Assembly: GCA_020736575.1 (NCBI GenBank)
Contig: JAGPYM010000012.1
Span: forward strand, 1,087,535-1,151,534
Direction: 5' to 3'
Source of the DNA: Thelonectria olida
Taxonomy: Eukaryota > Ascomycota > Sordariomycetes > Hypocreales > Nectriaceae
DNA: 64,000 bases
Part shown: positions 36,901 through 47,484 of the stretch, piece after piece
How positions within the stretch are numbered: position 1 is the first letter of the stretch
Layout of the letters: each line of letters starts with the position of its first letter
Notes under the pieces: model-generated
The model's database searches: none
What the model was told of the DNA's origin: nothing
What the model saw: only the letters and a program-made list of their open reading frames with translations
Program-made: the position numbers and the translations under genes

Positions 36901-37397
36901 GTGTCAAGAAGGCTCTTCCCGGACTCAATAGTGAGCAAGTGCAAGCGTACGTGCAAGACAAGTTCATTCTGGTCGATGGCATTCGCTTGGAGGAGGGTGA
37001 TCTGGTTGTCCGCCGAGGTGTCAAGGAGGGCGAATCTTCCAAAAACCTGGAGATCAACACGGATAGAGATGTTCTGACTATTCTGGACACCGAGCTGCAC
37101 CCAGAGCTGGCCCAAGAGGGACTTGCCCGCGAAATCATCAACCGAGTGCAACGTCTACGAAAGAAGGCTGGTCTGCAGCCTACGGACGACGTAAGGATGG
37201 AGTACCGAGTAGTTTCGGACCCTGATAAGGTTGGACTAGAGGAAATGTTTACGACACAATCGGCAGCCTTTGAGAAGGCCCTCCGTCGCCCCCTCGACAA
37301 GGTTAGCGAGCAAGAGCCGCAGACGGAGTCTGTTATTGCAGAGGAGGAGCATGAGGTGCAACAGGCGACCTGCGTCCTGCGCCTATTGAAGCTGTAA
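33968..37397 (+). CDS. ils1: Isoleucyl-tRNA synthetase, cytoplasmic
   Basis: Four exons, 33968-34042, 34138-34491, 34553-36254 and 36310-37397, give 1072 residues, the size of yeast Ils1. It is a class I synthetase that charges tRNA-Ile with isoleucine. The HIGH-type motif is PHYGHLLA near residues 47-54, preceded by YDGPPFATG. The CP1 editing domain follows, with [26 protein letters not shown] near 596-608 is the KMSKS loop. The anticodon-binding helices and a C-terminal extension complete it. No mitochondrial presequence is visible, so this is the cytosolic form. The exon junctions rebuild [19 protein letters not shown] and EEMKGYRLY. The promoter carries TGAGTCA elements, suggesting amino-acid-starvation control. 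Confidence 0.97.
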
Positions 37398-38419
37398 TTA
37401 CTACAGAGTCTAGAAAAGTAGAGATGATGTTTAAGTGCAATTGAAGACAGTGTAGTCTATTTCATTGACATACAGATGTCAGCTGCTTTCTATTTCCTCG
37501 AAGCTGCCTGTGCCAAGTTAGTTTCAGTCAGACATTGCCAGGCCAAGGGTGAATGGCCGGAAAGAGGAAAGCAAACCAAGTAACAGTCTTTGAGCTTCAT
37601 GAACTCTTTGACACATTTGTCTTTGTGGACTGCATTGTAGTCAGCCACGATGCATTTGCCATAGACAGCGGCCTGAGCAAAGCGTCTTTGTTAGCGAATG
37701 AAAAGGCTGCGGGGGAGCGGCAAAAATTCGACTTACCTCAGCCGAGCATTGAGACACGGCCTTTGCGAACTTCTGGATGGGCCGGGTGTTTGTACGGGGC
37801 ATGGTGACAAGGATTTTGGCAGACGGGGGGTGACAGTCTGGAGTACCTAGGCTGTCAAAGAACTGACGGACGACGAAGTTTGTGAGGCGCCTTAAAAATG
37901 ATGCATTGGAGAGTGACACGGTGTGTCGCACACGGACAAGGCCAAAGAATCTCAAAAGATACGAAGCACCTTGTACCGCCAGGATGGCCCCACTTTTCGT
38001 ACAGGGACCCCGTTCTACCGGTTGCCAGCTTGCCAGCCACCTACTTTACGCGCCAAAAGCTCTCCCCTGCAAACCTGGACGCGATCGCGAAATCATCGTG
38101 TTTTCTACAACCCTGTCGCTTGGTTTGCGCCTCGCTCAAACACCGTCCCCTTTGGCTACTCTGTCCCACCTGCCCATTGCTACTGTACTGTCCTGCGCTG
38201 TGCTGTGCGCATCGCCTTTTCTTTCAACTTTTGCATTCTGTCTTTTGGTGACTATCCCAGTCGTTCGTTTGACAGCTTTCCGCCATCTTCTTTCTTGGCC
38301 ATCGTCAATACAATATCCCAACTCCTCAAGACAGCATCTGGCCCTGGCATCTGCGCTCTTCCTTCGCCTGATTATGGATCAATGACGGAATTAGGCAGCC
38401 TGCCTATACTACGCCGCCG
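37398..38419. other. Intergenic between IleRS and SFI1
   Basis: About 1 kb with a CT-rich stretch (38090-38400) that looks like the SFI1 leader. An ATG at 38382 opens a frame that overlaps the SFI1 start out of frame, and ATGGATCAATGA at 38374 is a 3-codon uORF. No independent gene. Confidence 0.45.
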
Positions 38420-41400
38420 ATGTCCTCCGACCATCTTTCTCCAGAAGCGGACCGTCTCGCATCACGTATGCAACCGCACGACGACTCTAGGTCTCCATCT
38501 CCATCTGATCATGATGATACCGCCAGCGATACGAGTCGGGTTCCGTCGAGCAATGACCCCTACTATACTAATGATGGTATATCTCAATCAGCGCTTGTTC
38601 CGTCCTTTCAGCTAACAGTTGTAGATATTGCCGTTCTTCATGCGGTTGTTGTCGCGGCTCAACAAATACTCGATTCTGCGCCAGAACCAAAGCCGCTACC
38701 CGCTGCCGCCCTCTTCAAAGCCTACGACGCTGTTCTCCCGAGTTATGGAATTGATCCAGATGATGACCATCACCTTTCAACTTTCGTTTTCCGGATTGGC
38801 GGAGAACGAGGTGATGGAAACCTCGTCGAAAAGTTCCAAGCCATCCTCCACCGAATGGGGATTGTACTCGAATTTGGTGATAACAGCTCTGAATCATCTC
38901 GAATCTCCCACCAAACCTCATCACCACACTCCTCCTTCAGTCGACAGCAAAATGGCCATGCGCGCCGGGATTCCGACGACATTACCACTAAAGAAGTCGA
39001 CCTCCCCCAACCCTCTCCTATTCTCCCAATTCAGACCGCTTCCCCAGACGTGGATCATGAGGCCAACGAATACTCTGAAGACGATCCAGAGGACCATGAA
39101 ATGCGTGCCAGGGTTCGACGAGCGGCTTTGTCTTCTGTCCTGGGCCGCTGGCGCTCCCAAGCATTACGAAACGGAGGACCATCCGACCGGCAAACCAATA
39201 CCACCGCGCCAACCACAGCGCCAACCACAACGTCAAGACTTGAAGAACCCAGCTATCTAGGCAGATATTCACTTCAAAATGGTATAGACCATGAGATGCG
39301 GAGTCAGCCACTACCGAACATCATAGAGGAAGTCACAGAGGAGGCAAAGGCTGAATCCGTTCCTCAACGGGAAGAAATGGAGGAAGCCAGTGCCAACCTG
39401 CACCAAGATTCCCTGCGATCCTTGCTGGATGCTCCTCGCCCAACGAATGCCATTTCGCAACTCTTGTCAGCTGTTACCACTGAAGAAAACCATGATGCCA
39501 GCCAGTCCCTTTCTCAACATCAGAGTATTTCTCCTATTGAGAAGCAGCCCCAAGGCGATCGCTCAGCCAAAAACACTATGCAAGGCGTTTTCTCGACTGC
39601 TCCTCCTCAAAACTCTGGATTGATTCCTTCGATTGAGACAGACGACGCACAGGCCCCAGTCGACAACGAGCAAGAAGAGCTGACTGAACGAGCACCAGTG
39701 GTTTCCCCTGAACCAGAGCGAGTTCGAACCCCTGATCGAACACCTATCCAATCCCAGAGAGAACCCGACACCGCCACGCTAGAAGCAAGGCACCACAAGC
39801 TGCTCAAACATGCCGCTCGAGCTCGAGAGCTATACCTCGCAAGCAAGGTCTTTAATCACTGGGCCGATCGCACTGCCCGCCGCCTTGAAAGGGAGGCTGT
39901 TGCAAGACGCCACATGATTCGATTCCGTTACTTCCGGCTCTGGAGCCAAGTCCCAGCTTCCAGAGGACCCACTATTGAGCAGATGAAGGCCTCTGTTGCG
40001 GTTAAAAAGTGGCAACGCATTGCAACGCAGGACGACGACTTGGATCGGGTCGCTCAAGAAGCTACGGAGAACTACCGTCGGAAGATAGTTGGTCAAGTTC
40101 TGGACCAGTGGAGCTATCAGCATCTTCAGCATGTTGGCCGACATATGACGGCATCTCGGACTAGAACCAAAGCACTTGCGAACTGGAAAGCTCACATTTC
40201 TGAAAGCAAAGCTATTTCTGAAGCTGCTGTAGCTGAGTCAAAACATTGGCAGGAGTGGAATGCTTTGGCCAAATGGAGAGCTCACACCAAAGAGGATAAG
40301 ACTCGAGCCTTGGCATCTAAACGTGTCGGGACTGCGCAGCAGATTTTCAGTCACTTGCGAGAATGGTGGGACCAAGCCGAGCTGAGCCGTCGCGCTGTCA
40401 CGTATCATCAACAATTACTGACGAAGAAGGCATGTTTTGCTTTTGATCAATGGAATCTGCGGGCAAGGGCGCAGGCATTTCTTTGGAGACGTGAGTATCT
40501 TGCCGTCATTCGTGCCAGCGACAAATGGTGTCGAATTTCAGATGAAAAGAATGAGATACACCAGAGGGCTGAGCGTCACTTTGAGAGCCGGACCAAGTCC
40601 CAGGTCCTTCGATCTTTGCGCGATCGACAACAAGAATTAACACAGTTGGCGCACTTACAGGACCGGGCACTGCTTTACATTCGAGGAACCCGCCTGTTGG
40701 AGGTCTTTGGCCAGGCAATAAAACAACGAAAGGATCGGGACAGGAAGTCTGTCAAAATGTATTTGATGGCAAGATACACTCAAATGTCATCTGCGAGGAA
40801 GAAACGAAACTTTTTCTCCGCCCTAGATAAGTGGCGGGCATTCACCGCACATGACCAGGCACAAGCTCGAGGGGCGTACGAGCTTGGAGCGAGGTATATG
40901 TCTGAGAGCCAGATTATTTCCTTGCACATCTGGAGAAGGTCAGCGGAGATGGACGAAAGAAGCTCACGTGAGGCCTGGCTTTATTATAGTCGAGGCGTGC
41001 TAGGGACCTGGAAAGACTATTATCAAGATCTTGAGCAACGAGACATGGAAGCCTGGCAACTCTGGGCAGCTGAAAGGCAACGCAATTGCCTGAAAGAATG
41101 GTCGATTGCATCGTTACAACAAAGCGGGCAAGCACACACAGCAACGGAGGTGCGCAAGAAACACGAACGGGAGAAGCGAAATCGATACATGCAGCACTGG
41201 AGACAGCTTGGAGACAGGCCCAAGCCAGCCACAGTAGAGATTGACTCTCTCAGAGCTTCAACGTCCTTCCCTCAGGGGCAAGGAAGCTACCGGAGTAGCT
41301 GGAGAGCACTCTCGGGAAGGCGCTCCGTCATCAGACGCAACGACAGGGCGCAAGATTTCCCGACCAACGTAGTTGAGACACCAACTCGGTGGACTGGACA

Positions 41401-42070
41401 ACCAACTCTCATGACGAGTATCATGCCTGGTAGTTCCATGGCGCCGTTGAGGGAAGTGGACGAGGATGCTGCGTCATCAATAACGGGCGACGATGCCGGA
41501 ATAGTCGCCTCACCTTCAAAGAAAGCCCACGATCGGAGAGCGGGACGCTTCTTCGCCTTGTCATCTACCACACCGCGAGCTCCGGTTCCATCATATCTTG
41601 AGCAAGATTTTCAAGACAGCGACAACGAGCCTGAGCCAATGGAAGGTGTTAAGTCTGGTCGGACAAGCCAGGGTAACTCTACTAGGATACCACAGAGGAC
41701 GGCACTAGTGATGCCCACGCCAGCTCAGTACTTGCCAGAACTCGAGAATGATGACGATCTTATCTCTTCTCTGCGTCCTCTAGTGCCAACGAAGCCGTTT
41801 GGATATCGCCCGATGAACGACGGACCGTTCGGACTACCGTCAAACCCCCAATCGCGCACTCGAGCCGTAGCGAGCAAATCTTTTGGCGCAAAACCATCCG
41901 GCCTGCGGTACGGGGTCGGTCAATTAACAGGGCAGACACCCTCTACAAAGTCAGTCCGGATACAGTCGCCAAAGTCATTCTCCGTGACGACACCGAGGCC
42001 ATTCAATGCAACGAGGCCAGAGAGACATCAAAGGAATCAACAACGTAACCATAATGCCACGAATGGATGA
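38420..42070 (+). CDS. sfi1: Sfi1 spindle-pole-body protein (centrin-binding repeats)
   Basis: The open frame runs 1216 residues without interruption; a canonical 48-nt intron at 38577-38624 (GTATAT, GCTAAC, GTAG) may remove 16 codons, joining TND to IAVLHAV, and cannot be judged by frame because it is a multiple of three. The N-terminal 200 residues contain a conserved helical block (about 70-155). A disordered region follows. Residues about 465-920 carry many short helical repeats with spaced Trp, for example FNHWADRTARR, YFRLWSQV, ANWKAHIS and AKWRAHTKED, the Sfi1 repeats that bind centrin/Cdc31. The tail is Ser/Pro-rich with potential CDK sites. Role: half-bridge scaffold for spindle-pole-body duplication. 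Confidence 0.9.
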   Translation: MSSDHLSPEADRLASRMQPHDDSRSPSPSDHDDTASDTSRVPSSNDPYYTNDGISQSALVPSFQLTVVDIAVLHAVVVAAQQILDSAPEPKPLPAAALFKAYDAVLPSYGIDPDDDHHLSTFVFRIGGERGDGNLVEKFQAILHRMGIVLEFGDNSSESSRISHQTSSPHSSFSRQQNGHARRDSDDITTKEVDLPQPSPILPIQTASPDVDHEANEYSEDDPEDHEMRARVRRAALSSVLGRWRSQALRNGGPSDRQTNTTAPTTAPTTTSRLEEPSYLGRYSLQNGIDHEMRSQPLPNIIEEVTEEAKAESVPQREEMEEASANLHQDSLRSLLDAPRPTNAISQLLSAVTTEENHDASQSLSQHQSISPIEKQPQGDRSAKNTMQGVFSTAPPQNSGLIPSIETDDAQAPVDNEQEELTERAPVVSPEPERVRTPDRTPIQSQREPDTATLEARHHKLLKHAARARELYLASKVFNHWADRTARRLEREAVARRHMIRFRYFRLWSQVPASRGPTIEQMKASVAVKKWQRIATQDDDLDRVAQEATENYRRKIVGQVLDQWSYQHLQHVGRHMTASRTRTKALANWKAHISESKAISEAAVAESKHWQEWNALAKWRAHTKEDKTRALASKRVGTAQQIFSHLREWWDQAELSRRAVTYHQQLLTKKACFAFDQWNLRARAQAFLWRREYLAVIRASDKWCRISDEKNEIHQRAERHFESRTKSQVLRSLRDRQQELTQLAHLQDRALLYIRGTRLLEVFGQAIKQRKDRDRKSVKMYLMARYTQMSSARKKRNFFSALDKWRAFTAHDQAQARGAYELGARYMSESQIISLHIWRRSAEMDERSSREAWLYYSRGVLGTWKDYYQDLEQRDMEAWQLWAAERQRNCLKEWSIASLQQSGQAHTATEVRKKHEREKRNRYMQHWRQLGDRPKPATVEIDSLRASTSFPQGQGSYRSSWRALSGRRSVIRRNDRAQDFPTNVVETPTRWTGQPTLMTSIMPGSSMAPLREVDEDAASSITGDDAGIVASPSKKAHDRRAGRFFALSSTTPRAPVPSYLEQDFQDSDNEPEPMEGVKSGRTSQGNSTRIPQRTALVMPTPAQYLPELENDDDLISSLRPLVPTKPFGYRPMNDGPFGLPSNPQSRTRAVASKSFGAKPSGLRYGVGQLTGQTPSTKSVRIQSPKSFSVTTPRPFNATRPERHQRNQQRNHNATNG

Positions 42071-42798
42071 ATCGTGTAGATAGCTAGACCACGAGTGTCG
42101 CTCAGCATGGCCAGCTGAGTGTGTGGGAAGTATATATGTTTGGGCAGGGAGCGTGGATGGTCTGTGACGAGTTGGGTACGCATATTTCTTTGGATATTGG
42201 ATGGCTGACTTACAATGGATACCCTGGTAGTTGTTATACTTGTTTTATTGCATGGAGCTGGAGGCGTTTTTCTTGAAGGAAGAAGGGAAGCAAAGGTTGG
42301 GGTTTGTACAGCACGGGTGGGAAAGACAGGATCGAATTGTTCAATGAACGAATCTCTTTGGGTGATTTTTTAACTGGCCCTTGTTGAAGCACAGATTATT
42401 GTTTTCTTGGCAATGCAATGCTGTTAGTTGAGTTGACGTCCAATAAGGGATACTCCTATCATGGAGTTAGGCTGAGAGAGCTGAATACTGGAGAGAGGAG
42501 GGATGCATTACAGTGAGGCGAGAAGTGGGGACACCGATTTGCCTGTCACGTCACATTTGTCGTAACGCTAATATCCAATTAAGGTAGAAGCATTGACGGA
42601 GACGGTCACCCTAGAGCTGAGGTGGGTGCCGAGTTCTTGGTCGTTGCATGCATCAATTCAAAAGGCCTCCCATGACCTCAACCTACGAATCCTTTGCGAC
42701 CTTTACGAATTGATCTCAAGCAGTCCAGCCTGATTAGGCCACCCCCGTTTCATTATTGAACCCTTCTGGAGATGCGCGATCCGTGAGATTCAGGTAGC
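42071..42798. other. Intergenic between SFI1 and RAV1
   Basis: 728 bp: SFI1 3' UTR, then RAV1 promoter. No gene seen. Confidence 0.55.
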
Positions 42799-45700
42799 AT
42801 GAAAGCTGTGCTGCCGGGAAAGCCGCAGTCGAGGCTCCAAGGTCTGGCAACTGGCTATTGGGAAGCCCGACACATCAACGTAGGCGCCACACCTCTCGTT
42901 TGCTCGAGCGCTGGACTCTCGCTGACATGACTGCACATTACAGACATACATCTCCGGCAGCGCTTTCACAATCCTCGACGGCTCCCACGGTGTTATTCAA
43001 ACCATCTACGATGACGATCCACAGCCCCTGGAGTCCATCGCCTTTGATGAAGCTTCGGGCAAGGTAGCTACGTGTACCTCGACCCACGTCCGAGTCTACC
43101 GGCCCTTTGGCTCGCGAGAAGATGCTTTAAAGGTTCAAACCTCCCCGCTATGCCGAGGTGTAGACGAGATGTGTGTGCTCACATCATGTTAGTGGGCCTT
43201 GGAATCGACCTTCGACATCCCCCACCCGAATACCGAATCCGCATGCGCCCTCTCTTGGGGATGCTCTGAAGAGCTCCTCGTCGCGACCAGCTCTCTCTCC
43301 TTGTGGAGCACAAAGGCCGAACCGAAATCCCTCTGGCAGAAGAAACTTCCCAGCCCCGTCCAATATGCCTCCATTGCGTACGACTCGGCCTATATCGCCA
43401 CGGTTGGCCAACATGACCGCCTCGTTAAGGTCTGGCGTCGCCTAACGTATGGCGCTGACGAGGTTCGATTTGATTTGACATATCTGCGACACCCAAATGT
43501 CGTCACTTCGATTAGATGGCGCAAGCCATTCCATCTGGAACAAGCTGTCGACAATGTCCTGTACACGATCAGTCTCGACAAATGCTTGCGCATATGGACA
43601 CCGACCGACACATCTGACGGGAAACACTGGCAGCTCTGGGGACATGTCGACATATGCGCGCCGTCTCAAGACTACCCATACCCACAAGATATGCGCTGGG
43701 CGTTCGTCCTTGATGGCCGCGACTTCACGGCGTCTGTTGAGAAGGCGGTCGAGCTCCGTGTGTCTGATGACTCGAGTACTGACGACGTCGCGCTTGATCA
43801 TTTGGTGGCTGTCGCCAACAAGAATCCAGAGATATGCATCGCCCTCGACGGTCGAGGGACAATGTCGGCGTGGGCCCTTGAAAATGTATCCAGCGGTTCC
43901 ACCGGGACGCCGACTATTTTCAGGGTCGCCCGCGTCCAATGTCAACATTTTGAGCTCCTGGGCAAGTTTTTGGAAGCCGAAGACACTCCACATACCCAAA
44001 TTCAAACCTACTGCGATGGAAAAAGCGGCAAGATACACATTTTGCTCCATTCCTTTGATGGTAGGATAGGGGTGTTCACAGCGAGCATTGCAGATCTCCT
44101 AGACCCAACAACGAACGATAGACGACTTTCCTTAAACAGCGTTTGGTCTGGCCACTCCAGCTCTATCACCAAGATTGTTCGTAACTTCAGTGGCAGAGCT
44201 GTTGTCTCACGAACCCGAGATGGCGAGAGCATGGTGTGGAAGCACGTTCTAAGTCGACACGAGAATCCCGGTTTGAGTCTGACATGTGCCAGCGTCATTC
44301 CGGAAAAGGGGCATATTCATCGCATATGTGTGCTTCGAAAGGGCCGTTTTGTTGTCTTCCTCCGCCACGATACAGTCGAGCTCTGGGATTGCCGATCACG
44401 CCAAGCTCGCTCTCTTGCTCGATGCGACTACCAAGTGTCGGGCAAGCCACTGTGCCTCATCATTCTACCACGACGACAGGTGAAGGATTACACAGTAGCA
44501 CATATCACGACTGTCACATCCGATCAACAGGGCATTGTTTGGGAAGTGAAGTTGCCTCGCTATTTTGACGACACCAACACAACTGCTGGGGCAGATATTC
44601 GGGAGTTCTGTCGGTTCGAGCTGGAAGATGCGGAGGACTTAGCCTATGTTCTTCCGGTAGATCCCGCAGGCTCGTCCCCTGTTGTATCTGGCTTCTTGGA
44701 TATTTTTGCTCGTGATGTTGCCATCTCGTATAGCGAGGCTGGCCGGGTTGACTTCTGGACAGCGCGCGTGGACCCAGAACGAGCCAAGATTGGTTGGCTT
44801 GCTACATGCACCACTCAGACTGGGCTGTCTAACCCTGCATTGGTGAGTGGAAGCACCCTGAAGAAGGCAGCTTTGGTCAACTCGACCCGTTCGCAGCTCA
44901 CAATCTGGGATATTGGTTCTTCCCGCCTTGAGTACGAGAACGACTTCGAGACACATAATGTCATCCAGGATTTGGATTGGACGTCGACACCCGATGCGCA
45001 ATCCATTCTGGCAGTGGGATTTCCATATCGAGTCATTCTTCTCTCTCAGATGCGGTTCGATTATCTCAATAAAGGCCCCGCCTGGGCTCAGATACGTGAA
45101 ATCAGCATCCGCGAGCTTACTCCACATCCTATCGGCGATTCAACCTGGTTGGGCGATGGTCATCTTGTCATCGGAGCTGGTAACCAGATGTTTGTGCAGG
45201 ACAGGAAAGTCGGCGTGACAGAGTCCTTGAAAGCAGATTTGCGTCTCCCCCCCGCAAGGATGGTGCCTGGGACATATTCGATGCTGTGCAGAGATTCAAC
45301 GGTCCTTTGCCTGTGTTTCACCCCCAGTTTGTCAGCCAGTGCATCTTGGCAGGAAAGACGACTCTCGTGAGGCGGACTCTCGTCGCGCTCCATAAGATTT
45401 TGAAATACCACATAGAAGGCGAGATCATCGATGACTATCTGGGAATGGACCTGGAGGAATTCTATCTCCCACCAGTAAGTTCGCTTTGCACATTTTTGAT
45501 CCTGTTATCTGACCTTGTGCGATAGGAATCACAAACCCAAGCAGTAGAGAAAAGCTCAGGGTCTTACCTCAACGGCTCCATTGACGATGACCAAGATGAA
45601 GATGTGTTTACCGAACAGACTGCGGTATCAATCAACGAGAAATTGACCAAATTGGGAATTCCCCAACTGTCTGGTCACGAACAGATCCAACTCGCAGACA

Positions 45701-47134
45701 TTATCGAATGCGTGTCTCTGGTGGAACGACATCGTCGGTCAATGGATGAGAATGGTGCTCGATTCATGCTCTTTTTCCGTCAGCATGCACTTCGAAAGGG
45801 TCGAACCAACGAAATGCACCTGTCATGGCGTGAGATCAATTGGGCCTATCACTCGAACAGTCAAGACATCCTTGTGGATTTCGTCACTCGACAGAATCAT
45901 GGCAGCATGCTGTGGGAGCATGCTCGCGAAAGTGGCATTTTCATGTGGCTCTCTGATGCTACAGCTCTGGTGAGGACATACTGTCTCGATGGAATCGTGA
46001 AGATGGTCTAACATGGCGTAGAAAACGCAATTCGAAATGATCGCCAGGAACGAGTACACAAAGAGCGAAGAAAAGAACCCCGTAGACTGTAGTCTCTACT
46101 ATCTCGCCCTTAGAAAGAAGACAGTGGTTCAAGGTCTATGGCGAATGGCAAACTGGAACAGAGAACAGGTCGTAACACAACGACTATTGGCAAATAACTT
46201 TGATGATCCCAGATGGAAAACTACAGCTCTAAAGAATGCTTACGCCTTGCTCAGCAAGAGGCGATTTGGTACGGAATCGTGGCCGCTGGATGGATATGAG
46301 GACATGCTAACATGGAACAGAGTATGCCGCAGCCTTCTTCCTGCTGGCTGATCGTCTTAGCGACGCTGTGGAAGTTTGTCTCAGACAGCTCAAGGATATG
46401 CAGCTCGCCATCGCGATCACGCGAGTTTATGAAGGAGACAACGGCCCGGTCTTAAGGAAACTCCTTCAAGATGAGGTCCTCCCTCTGGCAGCTCAAGAAG
46501 GCAACCGCTGGCTTGCATCCTGGGCATTCTGGATGATGGGCAGAAAAGATATGGCTGTGAGAGCGTTGATTGTATGCCGGATTCTTTGATGTTGGCTATG
46601 TTTTCCTGGCTGACAAACTTGCAGACACCCGTCTACACCCTTTTGGAGACTCCTTGCTCACCAGACATCAAATCACGACTGTTCCTCACCGACGACCCTG
46701 CATTGGTCGTTCTGTACTCTCACTTGCGCCACCAGACACTACAAACTTTGCGGGGAGCTTCTAAGGTGACGCCGAAGGTGGAGTGGGAATTTGTTCTGCA
46801 CAGCGCTAAGCTCTACGATCGCATGGGCTGTGATCTGTTGGGCCTCGACTTGGGTACGTATCGAAGTCCATGACGGCCGTTTCTTTTTGTGTGAGTTGCT
46901 AACCCTCGTCCAGTACGAAATTGGGAATTCCAGCAACAAGCAGTCGCAGGCTTTGGTGGAGTGGTGAACCCTCTGAAACTGCTCCGTCGTCGCAGCTCGC
47001 TTGTCGTTGCTGACATGCCCACGCACTCACTATCATTCGAGACATCAAAACATAATAAGAAAGCGGCGGCACCACCACCGACGTCGTTCCAAGAGCCAGA
47101 TGCAAGCTCGCTACTGGACAGCTTTGGATTCTAA
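42799..47134 (+). CDS. rav1: RAVE complex subunit Rav1 (DMXL/rabconnectin family), with one frameshift
   Basis: Eight exons: 42799-42879, 42944-43132, 43193-45474, 45526-45969, 46022-46268, 46321-46571, 46625-46853 and 46914-47134. About 1314 residues if a one-base deletion at the C run 45247-45253 is allowed for. Without it, exon 3 stops at 45370. Beyond the run, the other frame continues with DGAWDIFDAVQRFNGPLPVFH, and all five later exons are intact and in phase. Two N-terminal beta-propellers (WD-like, about 30-600) precede the Rav1 C-terminal helical domain (about 620-1150) with NEYTKSEEKNPVDCSLYYL and YALLSKRRFEYAAAFFLLAD. The tail ends in SLLDSFGF. RAVE reassembles V1 onto V0 of the vacuolar proton pump after glucose return. 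Frame break more likely a base-calling error than decay. Confidence 0.9.
45247..45253 (+). other. Frameshift at a C7 run in RAV1
   Basis: Seven consecutive C. Reading leaves the conserved frame here; one more base restores it and also restores phase at the exon 3/4 junction (2282 nt becomes 2283, a multiple of three). Confidence 0.8.
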
Positions 47135-47484
47135 ACGAGAGCAGCACCCTGTTGATTCAAGCACGCACTTGGGACACCATCATGTCAGACGGTGGAAATG
47201 TCTGAATGATTGTGCCAAAGTCTGCAAATTGGCCATCTATTGATATTTGTATCATGTCGTGTATCTTAGTGTATATACCTACGCCTTTTTCGTAGCTTAT
47301 AACCCAAGGCCGATCCTTTGCAGTTGTTTTGTGTGTGATGGCCCAGGGACGCGAACGACGAAATCAGGGCAGGTTGACGATGTTGAGTTTGAGGAAATTA
47401 GCCGCCGAATTCAATTAAATACATTAACCGTGATATACGTAGGTAGCTAAAGGGAGTAATTGATAGTCACGTTGCTCTTGAGCC
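47135..47484. other. Intergenic between RAV1 and OPT gene
   Basis: 350 bp, AT-rich around 47220-47470. RAV1 3' UTR and OPT promoter. Nothing else seen. Confidence 0.6.

Noticed and set aside
37882..38385. 167-codon plus-strand frame before SFI1
   Set aside because: Overlaps two other open frames of similar length in a CT-rich leader; none resembles a protein family.
45218..45267. 50-nt intron repairing the RAV1 frame
   Set aside because: Weak GTCGGC donor, no branch site, and it would delete a segment that looks conserved in Rav1 proteins; a missing base is simpler.
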